Shown here: positions 26,149 through 35,131 of the stretch, piece after piece
Position numbering within the stretch: the first letter of the stretch is position 1
Layout of the letters: the number at the start of each line of letters is the position of its first letter
Assembly (NCBI RefSeq): GCF_900010755.1
Contig: NZ_CZJT01000056.1
Span: 1-64,000 of the forward strand
Reading direction: 5' to 3'
Origin: Paeniglutamicibacter antarcticus
GTDB lineage: Bacteria; Actinomycetota; Actinomycetes; Actinomycetales; Micrococcaceae
DNA: 64,000 bases
The notes under the pieces: model-generated
What the model was told of the DNA's origin: nothing
The model's database searches: none
Seen by the model: the letters and a program-made list of their open reading frames with translations, nothing else
Made by a program: the position numbers and the translations under genes

Positions 26149-26937
26149 TTAGTTGCCTGGGCCGAACCAGGTGTCCTTGAACTTGGCCATCGAGCCGTCA
26201 TCCTCGAGGCGCTTGAGCGTGCCGTTGATCTTCTCCAGGAGTACGGTATTGCCCTTGCCAACGGCAATGCCAAGCTGCTCGCCGGTCTTGAAATCTTCAA
26301 CGCGCTTGAGTGTTGGCTCTTCCTTGATGGCGTAACCCATGATCGACTGGTTGCCCAGCGACGCAACGGTCTGTCCGGTCTTCAGCGACTGGACCTGGTC
26401 AAAGCCGGTGTCGTACTCGACCGGAACCAAACCGTTTTCCTTGGCAAAATCAGCACCCGTGGTCGCCGACTGTACGCCGACCTTCTGGCCCTTGGCGGAT
26501 TCGATGTTGGTGATCCCCGAGCCTTCCTTGGCAACCAGGGTCAGGTCGTCATCCATGTACGGAGTGGAGAAATCCATGTTGCCCTTGCGCTTCTCGGTGA
26601 TCGAGAGCCCAGAGATTGCCGCATCGCATTGGGTCTTGAATAGACCAGACTGGATGGAATCGAAGCTGGCAACCACGACATTCAGCTCTTTGCCGAGATC
26701 CTTGGCGATCTCACCGGCCAAGTCCATGTCGAAGCCGACGTTCTTGCCATCCTTGACGAACTCAAACGGGATATAGGGAATGTCAGAGCAAACGGTGAAT
26801 TTTCCGTCAGCAATGAACTTGATGGCGTTCGGGTCCGATGATGCAGCTGGTGTGTCGCTGCCGCCGCAAGCAGTCAGCGCGAGGGCGCCCACAGCGGCAA
26901 CGGCCAAGGATTTAAGTACGGTGGTGGTGATCCGCAT
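26149..26937 (-). CDS. Amino-acid ABC transporter substrate-binding lipoprotein
   Basis: 262 residues from ATG 26937 (AGAAGGA upstream). Lipoprotein signal with lipobox LTAC, then a family 3 solute-binding fold (TVCSDIPYIPFEFVKDGKNVGFDMDLAGEIAKDLG and later GLSITEKRKGNMDFSTPY). Family 3 proteins bind polar amino acids; the sequence does not fix which. First gene of the operon. Confidence 0.88.
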   Translation of the reverse strand: MRITTTVLKSLAVAAVGALALTACGGSDTPAASSDPNAIKFIADGKFTVCSDIPYIPFEFVKDGKNVGFDMDLAGEIAKDLGKELNVVVASFDSIQSGLFKTQCDAAISGLSITEKRKGNMDFSTPYMDDDLTLVAKEGSGITNIESAKGQKVGVQSATTGADFAKENGLVPVEYDTGFDQVQSLKTGQTVASLGNQSIMGYAIKEEPTLKRVEDFKTGEQLGIAVGKGNTVLLEKINGTLKRLEDDGSMAKFKDTWFGPGN

Positions 26938-27113
26938 GAAGTGTGGTCCTTCTCTAGGTAATCGCTCGCAGACTTGCGCGGATATCAATTGTAACCGGCA
27001 TTTCCCCAAGTCATGAGATGTGCATCACAGGCTACATTTATATCTTGGTAGTAAACAAGTCCAACCGCCATTTGCGGCAGAAATGCCGGAAATGTTACCT
27101 CGGGACCGCGGGT

Positions 27114-28451
27114 CTAGATGCCCAGTGCCTCGCGCATAGGTCGCATCTTGGCCCAGGATTCCGCCAGCTCTTCCTCCGGGTTTGATGCGGCAACAATGCC
27201 ACAGCCTGCATAGAGCCGAATGGAGGTGGGGGATTCGATGACCCCGCCACGCAACGCAATCCCGAATTCACCGTTCCCGCGTGTGTCGATCCATCCGACG
27301 GGCCCCGCATAGGGTCCGCGGTCGATGCCTTCGAGCTCGCGCAGGATGCGCCCGGCATCCTGGGTAGGGGTTCCGCAGACCGCCGCCGTCGGGTGGAAGA
27401 CCTCTGCCAGGTCCAGGACCGAGGGGACGCTGCCGTCTTCGCGGCGGGCCAGCGATGCCTTCACATCGGAGGCAAGGTGCCAGACGTTCGGCAGCTGCAA
27501 GACAAATGGTTCGGCAGGGGCATCCATGCCCGAAGCCAGCGGGCCGAGCTGCTCGGTGAGCGAGTCGATGGCCAGCTGGTGTTCGTGGCGCTGTTTTTCA
27601 TCCTTGACGAGCATCCGCTGCGCGTAGTCGGTGTCCCCAGCCGGCGCGGTGGCACGGTCAAGGGTTCCGGCCAGGACGCGGGCCTCGGCGATGTCTCCAC
27701 GGACGCGGACCAGCATTTCCGGGGTGGCGCCAATGAGTCCGTCAACCGAGTAGGTCCAGCAATCGGCGTAGCGCAGAGCGAGCTGGCGCAGTACCTGGGC
27801 CACGGCGATCGGTGCGGCGAGATCGGCCACCGCGTCGCGGGCCAGCACCAGCTTGGTGACGTCCCCTGCGTTGATCCGGGCAACGCCCTGGCGCACCGAC
27901 TCCATGTATTCGGCCTCGGTGATCTGGCCCGGGACCAACCGGTCAACACCGGAGCCGAGTTCGTGCTCTGCCGAGTAGTCCTCGAGCAACTCTGCCAGTT
28001 CGGCCTCTGCGGCCGCGATGCTCAGCTCCGCCTGCGGATCGTTGACGGTGTAGGTGATCCAGCTGCACTCATCGTTTCGTCCAACAACGATCCTCGGCAC
28101 GATCAGGCGCGAGGCATAGGTGCTTGAGAACGAGAATGCGAAGGCGCCAAAAGCGATCAGGCCGGTGCCCGGAACTTCCAACGGATCTTCAACGCCCGCG
28201 TTGTCGGTGACCTGCGTCCACCATTCGCGGGCAGCGGCAAAACGCCCGGATCCAGTGGCCTCAAAGCGGGCCACCTGACCGAACCCGATGACTCCCTCGC
28301 CGCGGCGGGACCACATCAGTGAATCATCGCGGGTGGCGTAGTCAAGAAGTCCGTGCTCGCTCATGGCCGGGCGTTTGATGGTGATGCTGCGCAGCTGCGG
28401 CACAGAAGCAGGCGCGCTTGGTCCCGGTCCGGTGGAAAGTTGGGAAGTCAT
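27114..28451 (-). CDS. menF: Isochorismate synthase
   Basis: 445 residues. The chorismate-binding domain is in the C-terminal 270 residues, with the signatures GATPEMLVRV, LAGTLDRA, EKQRHEHQLAID, HPTAAVCGTP and an Arg/Gly-rich GNGEFGIALRGG. It turns chorismate into isochorismate, the first step of menaquinone synthesis (or of a catecholate siderophore). With menD, menC and menG nearby and no siderophore genes, the menaquinone role is the better reading. Divergent from menG, sharing a 116-bp promoter region. Confidence 0.88.
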   Translation of the reverse strand: MTSQLSTGPGPSAPASVPQLRSITIKRPAMSEHGLLDYATRDDSLMWSRRGEGVIGFGQVARFEATGSGRFAAAREWWTQVTDNAGVEDPLEVPGTGLIAFGAFAFSFSSTYASRLIVPRIVVGRNDECSWITYTVNDPQAELSIAAAEAELAELLEDYSAEHELGSGVDRLVPGQITEAEYMESVRQGVARINAGDVTKLVLARDAVADLAAPIAVAQVLRQLALRYADCWTYSVDGLIGATPEMLVRVRGDIAEARVLAGTLDRATAPAGDTDYAQRMLVKDEKQRHEHQLAIDSLTEQLGPLASGMDAPAEPFVLQLPNVWHLASDVKASLARREDGSVPSVLDLAEVFHPTAAVCGTPTQDAGRILRELEGIDRGPYAGPVGWIDTRGNGEFGIALRGGVIESPTSIRLYAGCGIVAASNPEEELAESWAKMRPMREALGI

Positions 28452-28567
28452 GATGAGCTAAGCCTACCGCCGCGAAGGGGGGCGGCAGGCTTCCACGTGT
28501 CCGTGCTCACTGCCCTGCCCGGACCCTGCGTTTTCGCCTTGCCCGTGAACTTTGCGACAATGAATCC

Positions 28568-29266
28568 ATGAGTCGCGCATCCCTGGAGAAGCACACCGAA
28601 GAAGTCCAAGCCATGTTCGATGACGTGGCACCTCGTTACGATGTGGTCAATGACATTCTGTCGATGGGACAGACCCGCCGTTGGCGCAAGATTGTCTTTG
28701 ACGCGGTGGGCGCAAAGCCGGGCCAGCGGGTCCTTGACCTGGCTGCCGGAACCGGCACTTCTTCGGAGCCGTATGCCGATGCCGGCATCGCGGTGGTAGC
28801 CTGCGATTTCTCCCAAGGCATGCTCAAGGTCGGCAAGCGTCGGCGCCCGGATATCGACTTTGTTGCCGGCGACGCCACCAACCTTCCCTTCGCGGACAAC
28901 AGCTTTGATGCCTCAACCATTAGCTTTGGATTGCGCAATGTGCATGATCCGAAGCAGGGGATCGCGGAGATGCTGCGAGTCACCAAGCCCGGTGGAACCC
29001 TGGTGATCGCCGAATTCTCTCATCCAACGTTCGCTCCGTTCCGCACCGTGTACACCGAATACCTGATGAAGGCGCTACCACCGATCGCACGCAAGGTTGC
29101 GTCAAACCCTGCGGCTTATGTGTACCTGGCCGAATCAATCCGGGACTGGCCGAACCAGGATGGCCTGGCCGCATGGATTGATGAAGCCGGTTGGGAATCT
29201 GTGCGTTACCGAAACCTCACAGGTGGCATTGTGGCAGTGCACCGCGCCACCAAACCATTGGTCTAG
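28568..29266 (+). CDS. menG: Demethylmenaquinone methyltransferase
   Basis: 232 residues, UbiE/MenG family, SAM-dependent C-methylation that completes menaquinone. Motifs: [20 protein letters not shown] near the start, SAM loop [12 protein letters not shown] (~56-67), and post-motif [23 protein letters not shown]. Located between isochorismate synthase (divergent) and the polyprenyl diphosphate synthase that makes the quinone side chain. Confidence 0.93.
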   Translation: MSRASLEKHTEEVQAMFDDVAPRYDVVNDILSMGQTRRWRKIVFDAVGAKPGQRVLDLAAGTGTSSEPYADAGIAVVACDFSQGMLKVGKRRRPDIDFVAGDATNLPFADNSFDASTISFGLRNVHDPKQGIAEMLRVTKPGGTLVIAEFSHPTFAPFRTVYTEYLMKALPPIARKVASNPAAYVYLAESIRDWPNQDGLAAWIDEAGWESVRYRNLTGGIVAVHRATKPLV

Positions 29267-29466
29267 ACACACCCCAGGTAAGACGCGTCCTGCAAGCATC
29301 GAAGGGCGCGACCTGCCGCCACTCGCCTCGCTTGGCCTTGCTCGGGCCGAATGGCGATAGAGTGAAGCCTGTACTTGAGCAGCTGGCACCTAACGACCAG
29401 CGACCAGAACCGGGCCCGAGGGTCACGGCTGGAACCTCCCGTCGAGAGATAGTAAGTCTTAGAACT

Positions 29467-30564
29467 GTGACCGATTCCCAGACCAACTGGACCGCAGCCG
29501 GACACGGCGTGCCCGACTCCTTCGATCTGAACCCGGAGACCAGCGCGCTGGCCGCCGCGGTGAACCTGCCCGGTGGCTTTGCCGCAATCGCCCAAGACCC
29601 TGAGTACGGACCGGCAATTGCCACGGGCCTTGCCAAGGTTGAGAAGCTGTTGCGCGATGCGATCGCGAACTCGGATCCGCTGATCGACGCAACCAGCCGC
29701 CACCTCGTGGAGGCCGGAGGCAAGCGCATCCGCCCGCTGCTGGTAGTGCTGACCTCGCTGCTGGGCGATGGAGTGACCGAAGAAGTCATCAAGGCCGCCG
29801 CCATCGTCGAGCTGACCCACCTGGCCACGCTGTACCACGATGACGTGATGGACTCCGCTCCGTTGCGCCGTGGCGCACCCACCGCCCACGAGGTGTGGGG
29901 CAACTCGGTGGCGATCCTCACCGGAGACCTGATCTTCGCCCGCGCCTCCGTCATCGGTGCCGAGCTGGGCCCGGAGGCGGTGTCGATGCAGGCCCGCACC
30001 TTCGAGCGCCTGTGCCTGGGCCAGCTGCATGAATCGGTGGGCCCGCGTGAGGGCGATGACCCGATCGAGCACCACATCTCCGTCATCTCGGATAAGACGG
30101 CTTCGCTGCTGGCCACCTCGGGTGCCTTCGGTGGGCTCTTTGGCGGGGTTCCGCAGTATGTGGAGATCCTGCGCACCTACGGTGAAAAGGTGGGCGTTGC
30201 CTTCCAAGTCGCCGATGACGTCATCGACGTGACTGGCGCCCAGGTCCGCTCGGGCAAGACCCCCGGCACCGACCTGCGTGAGGGCGTTCCCACGCTGCCG
30301 ATCCTGCTGATGCGCAATGCCGCAGCTGACGGGGACGCCGAGGCCGCCCGGGTGCTTGAAATTGTCGATGGGGACCTGACCGAGGATGCCGCGCTGAGCG
30401 CAGCCGTTGAGGCAGTCGCCGGCAACCCGGCCACCGTTGAAGCCTGGGCGGTTGCCCGACGCTGGGCCGATGAAGCCATCGAGGCCCTGGAACCGCTTCC
30501 TGCCGGACCGGTCAAGGACTCGCTGGTGGCATTCGCCGACGCAGTGGTCACCCGCGAAGTCTAG
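29467..30564 (+). CDS. Polyprenyl diphosphate synthase (menaquinone side chain)
   Basis: 365 residues from GTG 29467; in-frame sequence further upstream is not gene-like. Trans-isoprenyl diphosphate synthase with both Asp-rich motifs (YHDDVMDSA, and VADDVIDVTG) and GGKRIRPLLVVL. Small residues before the first Asp motif suit a long-chain product such as heptaprenyl to nonaprenyl diphosphate. Its place just after menG supports a quinone side-chain role. Confidence 0.9.
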   Translation: MTDSQTNWTAAGHGVPDSFDLNPETSALAAAVNLPGGFAAIAQDPEYGPAIATGLAKVEKLLRDAIANSDPLIDATSRHLVEAGGKRIRPLLVVLTSLLGDGVTEEVIKAAAIVELTHLATLYHDDVMDSAPLRRGAPTAHEVWGNSVAILTGDLIFARASVIGAELGPEAVSMQARTFERLCLGQLHESVGPREGDDPIEHHISVISDKTASLLATSGAFGGLFGGVPQYVEILRTYGEKVGVAFQVADDVIDVTGAQVRSGKTPGTDLREGVPTLPILLMRNAAADGDAEAARVLEIVDGDLTEDAALSAAVEAVAGNPATVEAWAVARRWADEAIEALEPLPAGPVKDSLVAFADAVVTREV

Positions 30565-30575
30565 ACAGGTAAAAG

Positions 30576-31091
30576 TTACATACTGAATCGTTCGGGGTGA
30601 TCGCCCCAAAGATTCGCTTCACTCAGGGCCGTCCTCAACTGGGCGGCCTTTTGTGCGCGCACTTCCACCGGGACACGGTGCCGCAGGTGCTTGTAGAGGT
30701 CATCATCGGAGAAGCGCGGGAACACATGCTGGTGGTAGTGCCAGACATGCTGGTTGCCTGCAGGTTCATTGTGCTGCCTGGTGCTGGTGCCCTCGGGGGA
30801 CCACGCCTGCTTCATCGCCAAGGCGATACGCCGGGTCTCGAACATGACCTGCGCTGCCACCTCATCGGGCAAGTCGTAGAGCGCCTCGTGGTGTGCCACC
30901 GGAATCACCATTGCGTGTCCGCCATGCGGGCCGAAGCCATCGCACGCCATGATCACTGCAACGAGTTTGGTCCTGTAGACCATATCCGTGGGAGCGCACA
31001 GGTTGTCTGGGGAAAAGGAAACGCCGGCCAGGAGCTCGCAAAACGGGCATCGGTAATTTTCCGGTGCGTGCGAGTTCCATAGCCGGCGCAT
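30576..31091 (-). CDS. HIT-family protein
   Basis: 171 residues. An N-terminal CxxC (CPFCELL) precedes the histidine-triad domain, whose active site is HVWHYHQHVF around residues 114-123 (HxHxH). HIT proteins hydrolyse or transfer nucleotide phosphoramidates and dinucleotides. The Cys pair with downstream His suggests a structural zinc, as in GalT/Fhit-like relatives. Tail to tail with the polyprenyl synthase gene, 11 bp apart. Confidence 0.82.
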   Translation of the reverse strand: MRRLWNSHAPENYRCPFCELLAGVSFSPDNLCAPTDMVYRTKLVAVIMACDGFGPHGGHAMVIPVAHHEALYDLPDEVAAQVMFETRRIALAMKQAWSPEGTSTRQHNEPAGNQHVWHYHQHVFPRFSDDDLYKHLRHRVPVEVRAQKAAQLRTALSEANLWGDHPERFSM

Positions 31092-31110
31092 GGAGTGGTG
31101 TTCCCCTGGA

Positions 31111-31554
31111 CTACTTGTTCAAATCGGGGAAGAGCTCTTCGAAGATCCAGGTGTACATGTCAAGCACGTACTCGCTGAAGGTGCCTTCTTCGCTCTTCCA
31201 GGTGTTGCGGGCATTCTGACGGCGGTAAACAATCGGGTCCGGCACGTCGAGCTGGTCGAGGCGGAAACCCCAGACGTACTTTTCTTCCTCGTCTTCGAGG
31301 AAGAGCAGGTAACCGTCTTCGATTTCGATCTCGTCGGGATCGAAGAAGTAGTGGTAGGACTCCATGAGGTCTTCGCAACCGCCCAGGGCGAGGTAGAACT
31401 CGCGCAGCACCAGTGGCAGCTGTACCGGAAGGGTGCCGAGCATTTCATCGAGCTCAGCTTCGGTCAAGCCATCTTCTTCTTGCCACTCGTCCTCGAGGTA
31501 CAGCGGAACCAGCGAACGGAACTTCTCAAAGAACATATCAGACATGCAGACCAT
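31111..31554 (-). CDS. SMI1/KNR4 (SUKH)-like acidic protein
   Basis: 147 residues, strongly acidic. The pattern LPLVLREFYLALGG followed by an acidic strand-rich part (GYLLFLEDEEEKYVWGFRL) and DPIVYRR fits the SUKH fold. Many SUKH proteins are immunity proteins against secreted toxins, but no toxin gene is beside it; others are stand-alone. Starts at 31545 or 31536 are equally possible. It sits between the HIT gene and the PucR regulator, all on the minus strand. Confidence 0.55.
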   Translation of the reverse strand: MVCMSDMFFEKFRSLVPLYLEDEWQEEDGLTEAELDEMLGTLPVQLPLVLREFYLALGGCEDLMESYHYFFDPDEIEIEDGYLLFLEDEEEKYVWGFRLDQLDVPDPIVYRRQNARNTWKSEEGTFSEYVLDMYTWIFEELFPDLNK

Positions 31555-31570
31555 TCTAACGGGCAGGATT

Positions 31571-32977
31571 CTAAGAAATCTCCTTGGCGGTCAGGGCAAG
31601 CCACAATTGCACCCGATCGGCAGTGGTTGTTGGGTCGTAGCCACTGAGCTCGCTAATCTGCTGGAGTCTGTATCGCACTGTATTACGGTGCAGTCCGAGG
31701 GTTTCGGCAACGGCGCCCACGCTTCCGTCCAGTTCAAGGTAGTGACGCAACGTACCCAACAATTCTGCCGAATGTTTCTTGTCGAACGCTTCCAGAGGGC
31801 CCAGCGCCTCCTGGGCGAGTGCCTGCATGGGCACATCGCGGGCGGCAAGCAGCAAAGAGGTGAGCGAAAGCCTTGAGGGGGAGTTGATGCGTTCGCCGTG
31901 GCGCAGGGCCTCGAGCGCCTCGAAAAAGCTCCAGCGCAGTCCGTTGGCATGGGCATAGTCGCCGCCAAAACCCACACGCGCCGAAATGCCGGCACCCTCC
32001 AGGTAGGCATCGATCTTGTCGGCGAACTTTGCGGCATGCGCATCGGTGACGACCAGGGCAAGCCTGTTATCCACGATGGCGGAGACTGCATGCTCGAACT
32101 GTGGGGGGATCGGCAGGGTGCGTAGAGCCTTTTCGTTACCGGGTCCCGCTTGCACCAGCACCACCGAGTGCGGGCGAGCTGTATCAATGCCGATGCCCTG
32201 CAGTCGAGCGGTTGCCTCCGAACCGCTCAGGGAACCGGCGATCAGGTCCTCAAACGCCTGGCCGGCAACCAACCGGTTGGATTCACGAAGTCGTGCCTGG
32301 TTTGCCAGTTCGAGCCCGATCAGGCCCTGGGCGTAATCGACAAGTCCGTCGCGTATATAGGGTTCGGCTAGGTACAGGGTGCACTTGTCCTTCAGGCCCG
32401 TGGCGATAGGGATGGAATGCCAGTTTTCCTCGCCGAGTTCGGGTCCATGCACCCGTGCCCCGAATTGGGTTAACGACACAACACTGCCAAGCATCCTCGA
32501 AAGCTCTCGAAGCATCGCGCGCAGGCCGCCGGTCAGCAGGGTCGAAGCCAAACGCTGATGGCCCTTGAGCAAACGTTCAAGGCGGGCCAAGTGGTCCACG
32601 TTAAGCGCGTCAGCAATCATCTTGGTGATCGCCATGAAGGGTGTTTCATAGGGGACCTCGAAAACCGGCAGTCCGAGTTCGGTGGCCTTGCGCAGCACCC
32701 CGGCGGGAACGCTGCGGTGGCTTAGCCCGGTGCCGAAACCGAGTGCCAAGGAGCCCGCGCCGTGGATGGTTTCCACAAAGGCTTGCTGGTTGGCGATGGT
32801 TGTTTGCCGCAGTCCCGTGGTGAGGACGATTTCCCCACCGCTAAGAAAGGGGGAGGGGTCGCGCAATTCGGTGACCGCGGCCCACTCGATAGGGGTATCT
32901 GCGGCTGTTGAAATATCTGTCAGTGCGCGCAGCGATAGCGTGTGGGACCCAAGAAGTTGCGACAATGTGATGGCCAT
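31571..32977 (-). CDS. PucR/CdaR-family transcriptional regulator (GabR-like)
   Basis: 468 residues. N-terminal PucR sensor domain (LSGGEIVLTTGLR near 46-58), a GGDEF-like middle domain (SARVGFGGDYAHANGLRWSFFEA near 320-345), and a C-terminal Fis-type helix-turn-helix (LRHYLELDGSVGAVAETLGLHRNTVRYRLQQI, ~410-442). It is divergent from an NSS transporter and gabT. In Corynebacterium a PucR-type GabR activates GABA use genes, so the same role is inferred here. Confidence 0.82.
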   Translation of the reverse strand: MAITLSQLLGSHTLSLRALTDISTAADTPIEWAAVTELRDPSPFLSGGEIVLTTGLRQTTIANQQAFVETIHGAGSLALGFGTGLSHRSVPAGVLRKATELGLPVFEVPYETPFMAITKMIADALNVDHLARLERLLKGHQRLASTLLTGGLRAMLRELSRMLGSVVSLTQFGARVHGPELGEENWHSIPIATGLKDKCTLYLAEPYIRDGLVDYAQGLIGLELANQARLRESNRLVAGQAFEDLIAGSLSGSEATARLQGIGIDTARPHSVVLVQAGPGNEKALRTLPIPPQFEHAVSAIVDNRLALVVTDAHAAKFADKIDAYLEGAGISARVGFGGDYAHANGLRWSFFEALEALRHGERINSPSRLSLTSLLLAARDVPMQALAQEALGPLEAFDKKHSAELLGTLRHYLELDGSVGAVAETLGLHRNTVRYRLQQISELSGYDPTTTADRVQLWLALTAKEIS

Positions 32978-33088
32978 GCATCAAGTCTAAGGAATATTTT
33001 GTGCACTCGAACGACAATCGTGGCCACTTATAGGTCAAATTGAGCCATAAATCACGCGACGCAGGTCACTCTGGGTTAACGTTGGCAC

Positions 33089-34696
33089 ATGACCACTGCA
33101 CCTGCTGGCCGAAGCGGACAAGCCGCCCCGGCCCGTCGAGAAACATTCTCGTCACGAAAACTCTTCATACTCTCAGCCATCGGTTCCGCCGTTGGCCTGG
33201 GTAACATCTGGCGATTCCCGTACGTTGCCTATGACAACGGTGGCGGCGCCTTCCTGATCCCGTATCTGGTGGCACTGCTGTGCGCGGGTATCCCGCTGCT
33301 CTTCCTCGATTACTCGGTGGGCCACCGCGGGCGCGGTTCGGCCCCATTGGCTTACCGCCGACTCAGCAAGGCGGCCGAACCGCTGGGCTGGTGGCAGGTC
33401 CTGATCTGCTTTGTCATTGCCATCTACTACGCGGCAATCATTGCTTGGGCCGCCATGTACGCATGGTTCTCCGTTACCAAGGCTTGGGGCGATGACGCTG
33501 GCAAGTTCTTTGACAGCTACCTGAAGACCGCGCCGGTGGAGGACATCGGGGTCTCCTTCGACTTCGTCTCCGGCGTCTTCTTCCCGATGCTCGCCGTCTG
33601 GATCGTGACCATCGTGATCATGGTCGCCGGCGTGAACAAGGGCATTTCGCGTGCAAACGCGATCTTCCTGCCGCTGCTGGTGGTCATGTTCGTGATCCTG
33701 GTGGTCCAAGCGGTGTTCCTGCCCGGCGCCATGGAGGGCCTGAACGCCTTCTTCACCCCGAACTGGGAAGCCCTTAAGAACCCCGGCGTGTGGGCAGCTG
33801 CCTTCGGCCACATCTTCTTCTCGCTCTCGGTGGCCTTTGGCATCATGGTCACTTACTCGTCCTACCTCAAGCGGAAGACCGACCTGACCGGTTCGGGCAT
33901 GGTTGTCGCCTTCGCCAACTCCGGCTTCGAGATCCTCGCCGGCATCGGCGTCTTCGCGGCACTGGGCTTCATGGCCGCGGCATCCGGCCAGGCCGTTTCC
34001 GATGTGGCCAGCGGCGGTATCGGACTGGCATTCATCGCCTTCCCGACCATTGTCTCGAATGCACCGTTCGGTGCCGTACTGGGTGTGCTGTTCTTCGGCT
34101 CGCTGGTATTCGCGGGCTTGACTTCGTTGGTCTCGATCCTTGAGGTCATCGTCGCGGCATTCCAGGACAAGCTGGGTTGGAGCCGCAAGGCGGCAACGCT
34201 GATCGTCACCGTCCCGGTCGCCGTGATCTCGATGCTGCTCTTCCCGACCACCACCGGCCTGTATCTGTTGGATACCTCCGACGCGTTCGTGAACCAGTTT
34301 GGCATCCTTGCCTGCGCCTTGGTCACGGTCATCGTGCTCAGCGCCGGGTTGACCGCGTTGCCGAAGCTGCAGAAGCACCTGAACCGCACCTCGTCGATCA
34401 AGATGGGCACCAAATGGCGCATTCTGGTTGGCGGCATTGCGCCGGTGGCCTTGGGTTACATGCTGATCAACGAAATCCAGACCAAGAGCACCGAACAGTA
34501 CTCCGGTTACCCTGCATGGTTCAACGGCGTCTTTGGCTGGGGCATGGCAGGCGCGCTGATCGTCGGCGCGGTGTTGCTCTCACTGATCCCGTGGAGCGAC
34601 AAGTCGAAGCTCTCCGACCCTGAATACGATGAATTCGAGGCCGAACTTGCGGCCGAAGACGCAGCGGAAGCCGCAGCAGAGGAAGTGAAATCATGA
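33089..34696 (+). CDS. Neurotransmitter:sodium symporter family transporter, large subunit
   Basis: 535 residues with about 11-12 helices. The NSS sodium/substrate signature GLGNIWRFPY follows helix 1 (near residue 36). A tail rich in Ala/Glu ends in KS and its stop overlaps the ATG of a 45-residue membrane peptide (ATGA). Actinobacterial NSS proteins such as MetP need such a small partner. Substrate is inferred as GABA or a small neutral/beta amino acid from the gabT and GabR-like neighbours; methionine/alanine, as for MetPS, is the alternative. Confidence 0.85.
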   Translation: MTTAPAGRSGQAAPARRETFSSRKLFILSAIGSAVGLGNIWRFPYVAYDNGGGAFLIPYLVALLCAGIPLLFLDYSVGHRGRGSAPLAYRRLSKAAEPLGWWQVLICFVIAIYYAAIIAWAAMYAWFSVTKAWGDDAGKFFDSYLKTAPVEDIGVSFDFVSGVFFPMLAVWIVTIVIMVAGVNKGISRANAIFLPLLVVMFVILVVQAVFLPGAMEGLNAFFTPNWEALKNPGVWAAAFGHIFFSLSVAFGIMVTYSSYLKRKTDLTGSGMVVAFANSGFEILAGIGVFAALGFMAAASGQAVSDVASGGIGLAFIAFPTIVSNAPFGAVLGVLFFGSLVFAGLTSLVSILEVIVAAFQDKLGWSRKAATLIVTVPVAVISMLLFPTTTGLYLLDTSDAFVNQFGILACALVTVIVLSAGLTALPKLQKHLNRTSSIKMGTKWRILVGGIAPVALGYMLINEIQTKSTEQYSGYPAWFNGVFGWGMAGALIVGAVLLSLIPWSDKSKLSDPEYDEFEAELAAEDAAEAAAEEVKS

Positions 34697-34830
34697 CTCC
34701 GGTAGCCATCACCATGATGATCATCGCCATGGTCACCGTCTGGGGAGGCCTCGCCCTTTCCCTGTGGAACCTTGCACGCCACCCTGAGGACGAGGGGCAC
34801 CTTCCCGAGGAAATGCCGCACGAGCTCTAA
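34693..34830 (+). CDS. Small membrane subunit of the NSS transporter (MetS-like)
   Basis: 45 residues, easily missed. One membrane helix (MTPVAITMMIIAMVTVWGG...) followed by LWNLARHPEDE and an acidic tail. This matches MetS, the small subunit required by MetP in Corynebacterium. Its ATG overlaps the large-subunit stop by 4 bp, so the two are translationally coupled. Confidence 0.82.
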   Translation: MTPVAITMMIIAMVTVWGGLALSLWNLARHPEDEGHLPEEMPHEL

Positions 34831-34866
34831 GCGACCGCCTACTCACAGGCACAACGATTGCCGAAC

Positions 34867-34924
34867 GATGGTTCGCTTCCGGCCGGGGAATTCCCTGACG
34901 GAAGCGAGCCATCCTTCGTCGTTT
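34867..34924 (+). terminator. Terminator after the NSS operon
   Basis: 15-bp stem with one G-T pair (gatggttcgcttccg / cggaagcgagccatc) and a ~17-nt loop, followed by CTTCGTCGTTT. Confidence 0.65.
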
Positions 34925-34930
34925 AACCGG

Positions 34931-34978
34931 CACTGCAGGTTCTGTGCACATGCACTGCAAGATTTGCCAGTCACTGTG
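34931..34978 (+). promoter_or_regulatory. CACTG(C/T)-repeat region upstream of gabT, candidate activator site
   Basis: Two copies of CACTGCA (34931 and 34953), 22 bp apart, plus a partial third CACTGTG at 34972. Helically phased direct repeats ~160-200 bp before gabT are where an activator such as the divergent PucR-type protein could bind. Motif not matched to any known site. Confidence 0.35.
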
Positions 34979-35131
34979 CCAATTTCACTAGCGGGTGTTC
35001 TTGCCCGCGACATAAGCTTCATGAAAGCACAAACCACCAACACTCCGGTTTCCCTTGCGCGCTCAACTTACCTGCCTCGCGGCAGGCGATCCATGGGCCA
35101 CCCGCCAGGGCCGGGAAAGGAATGAACGTTC

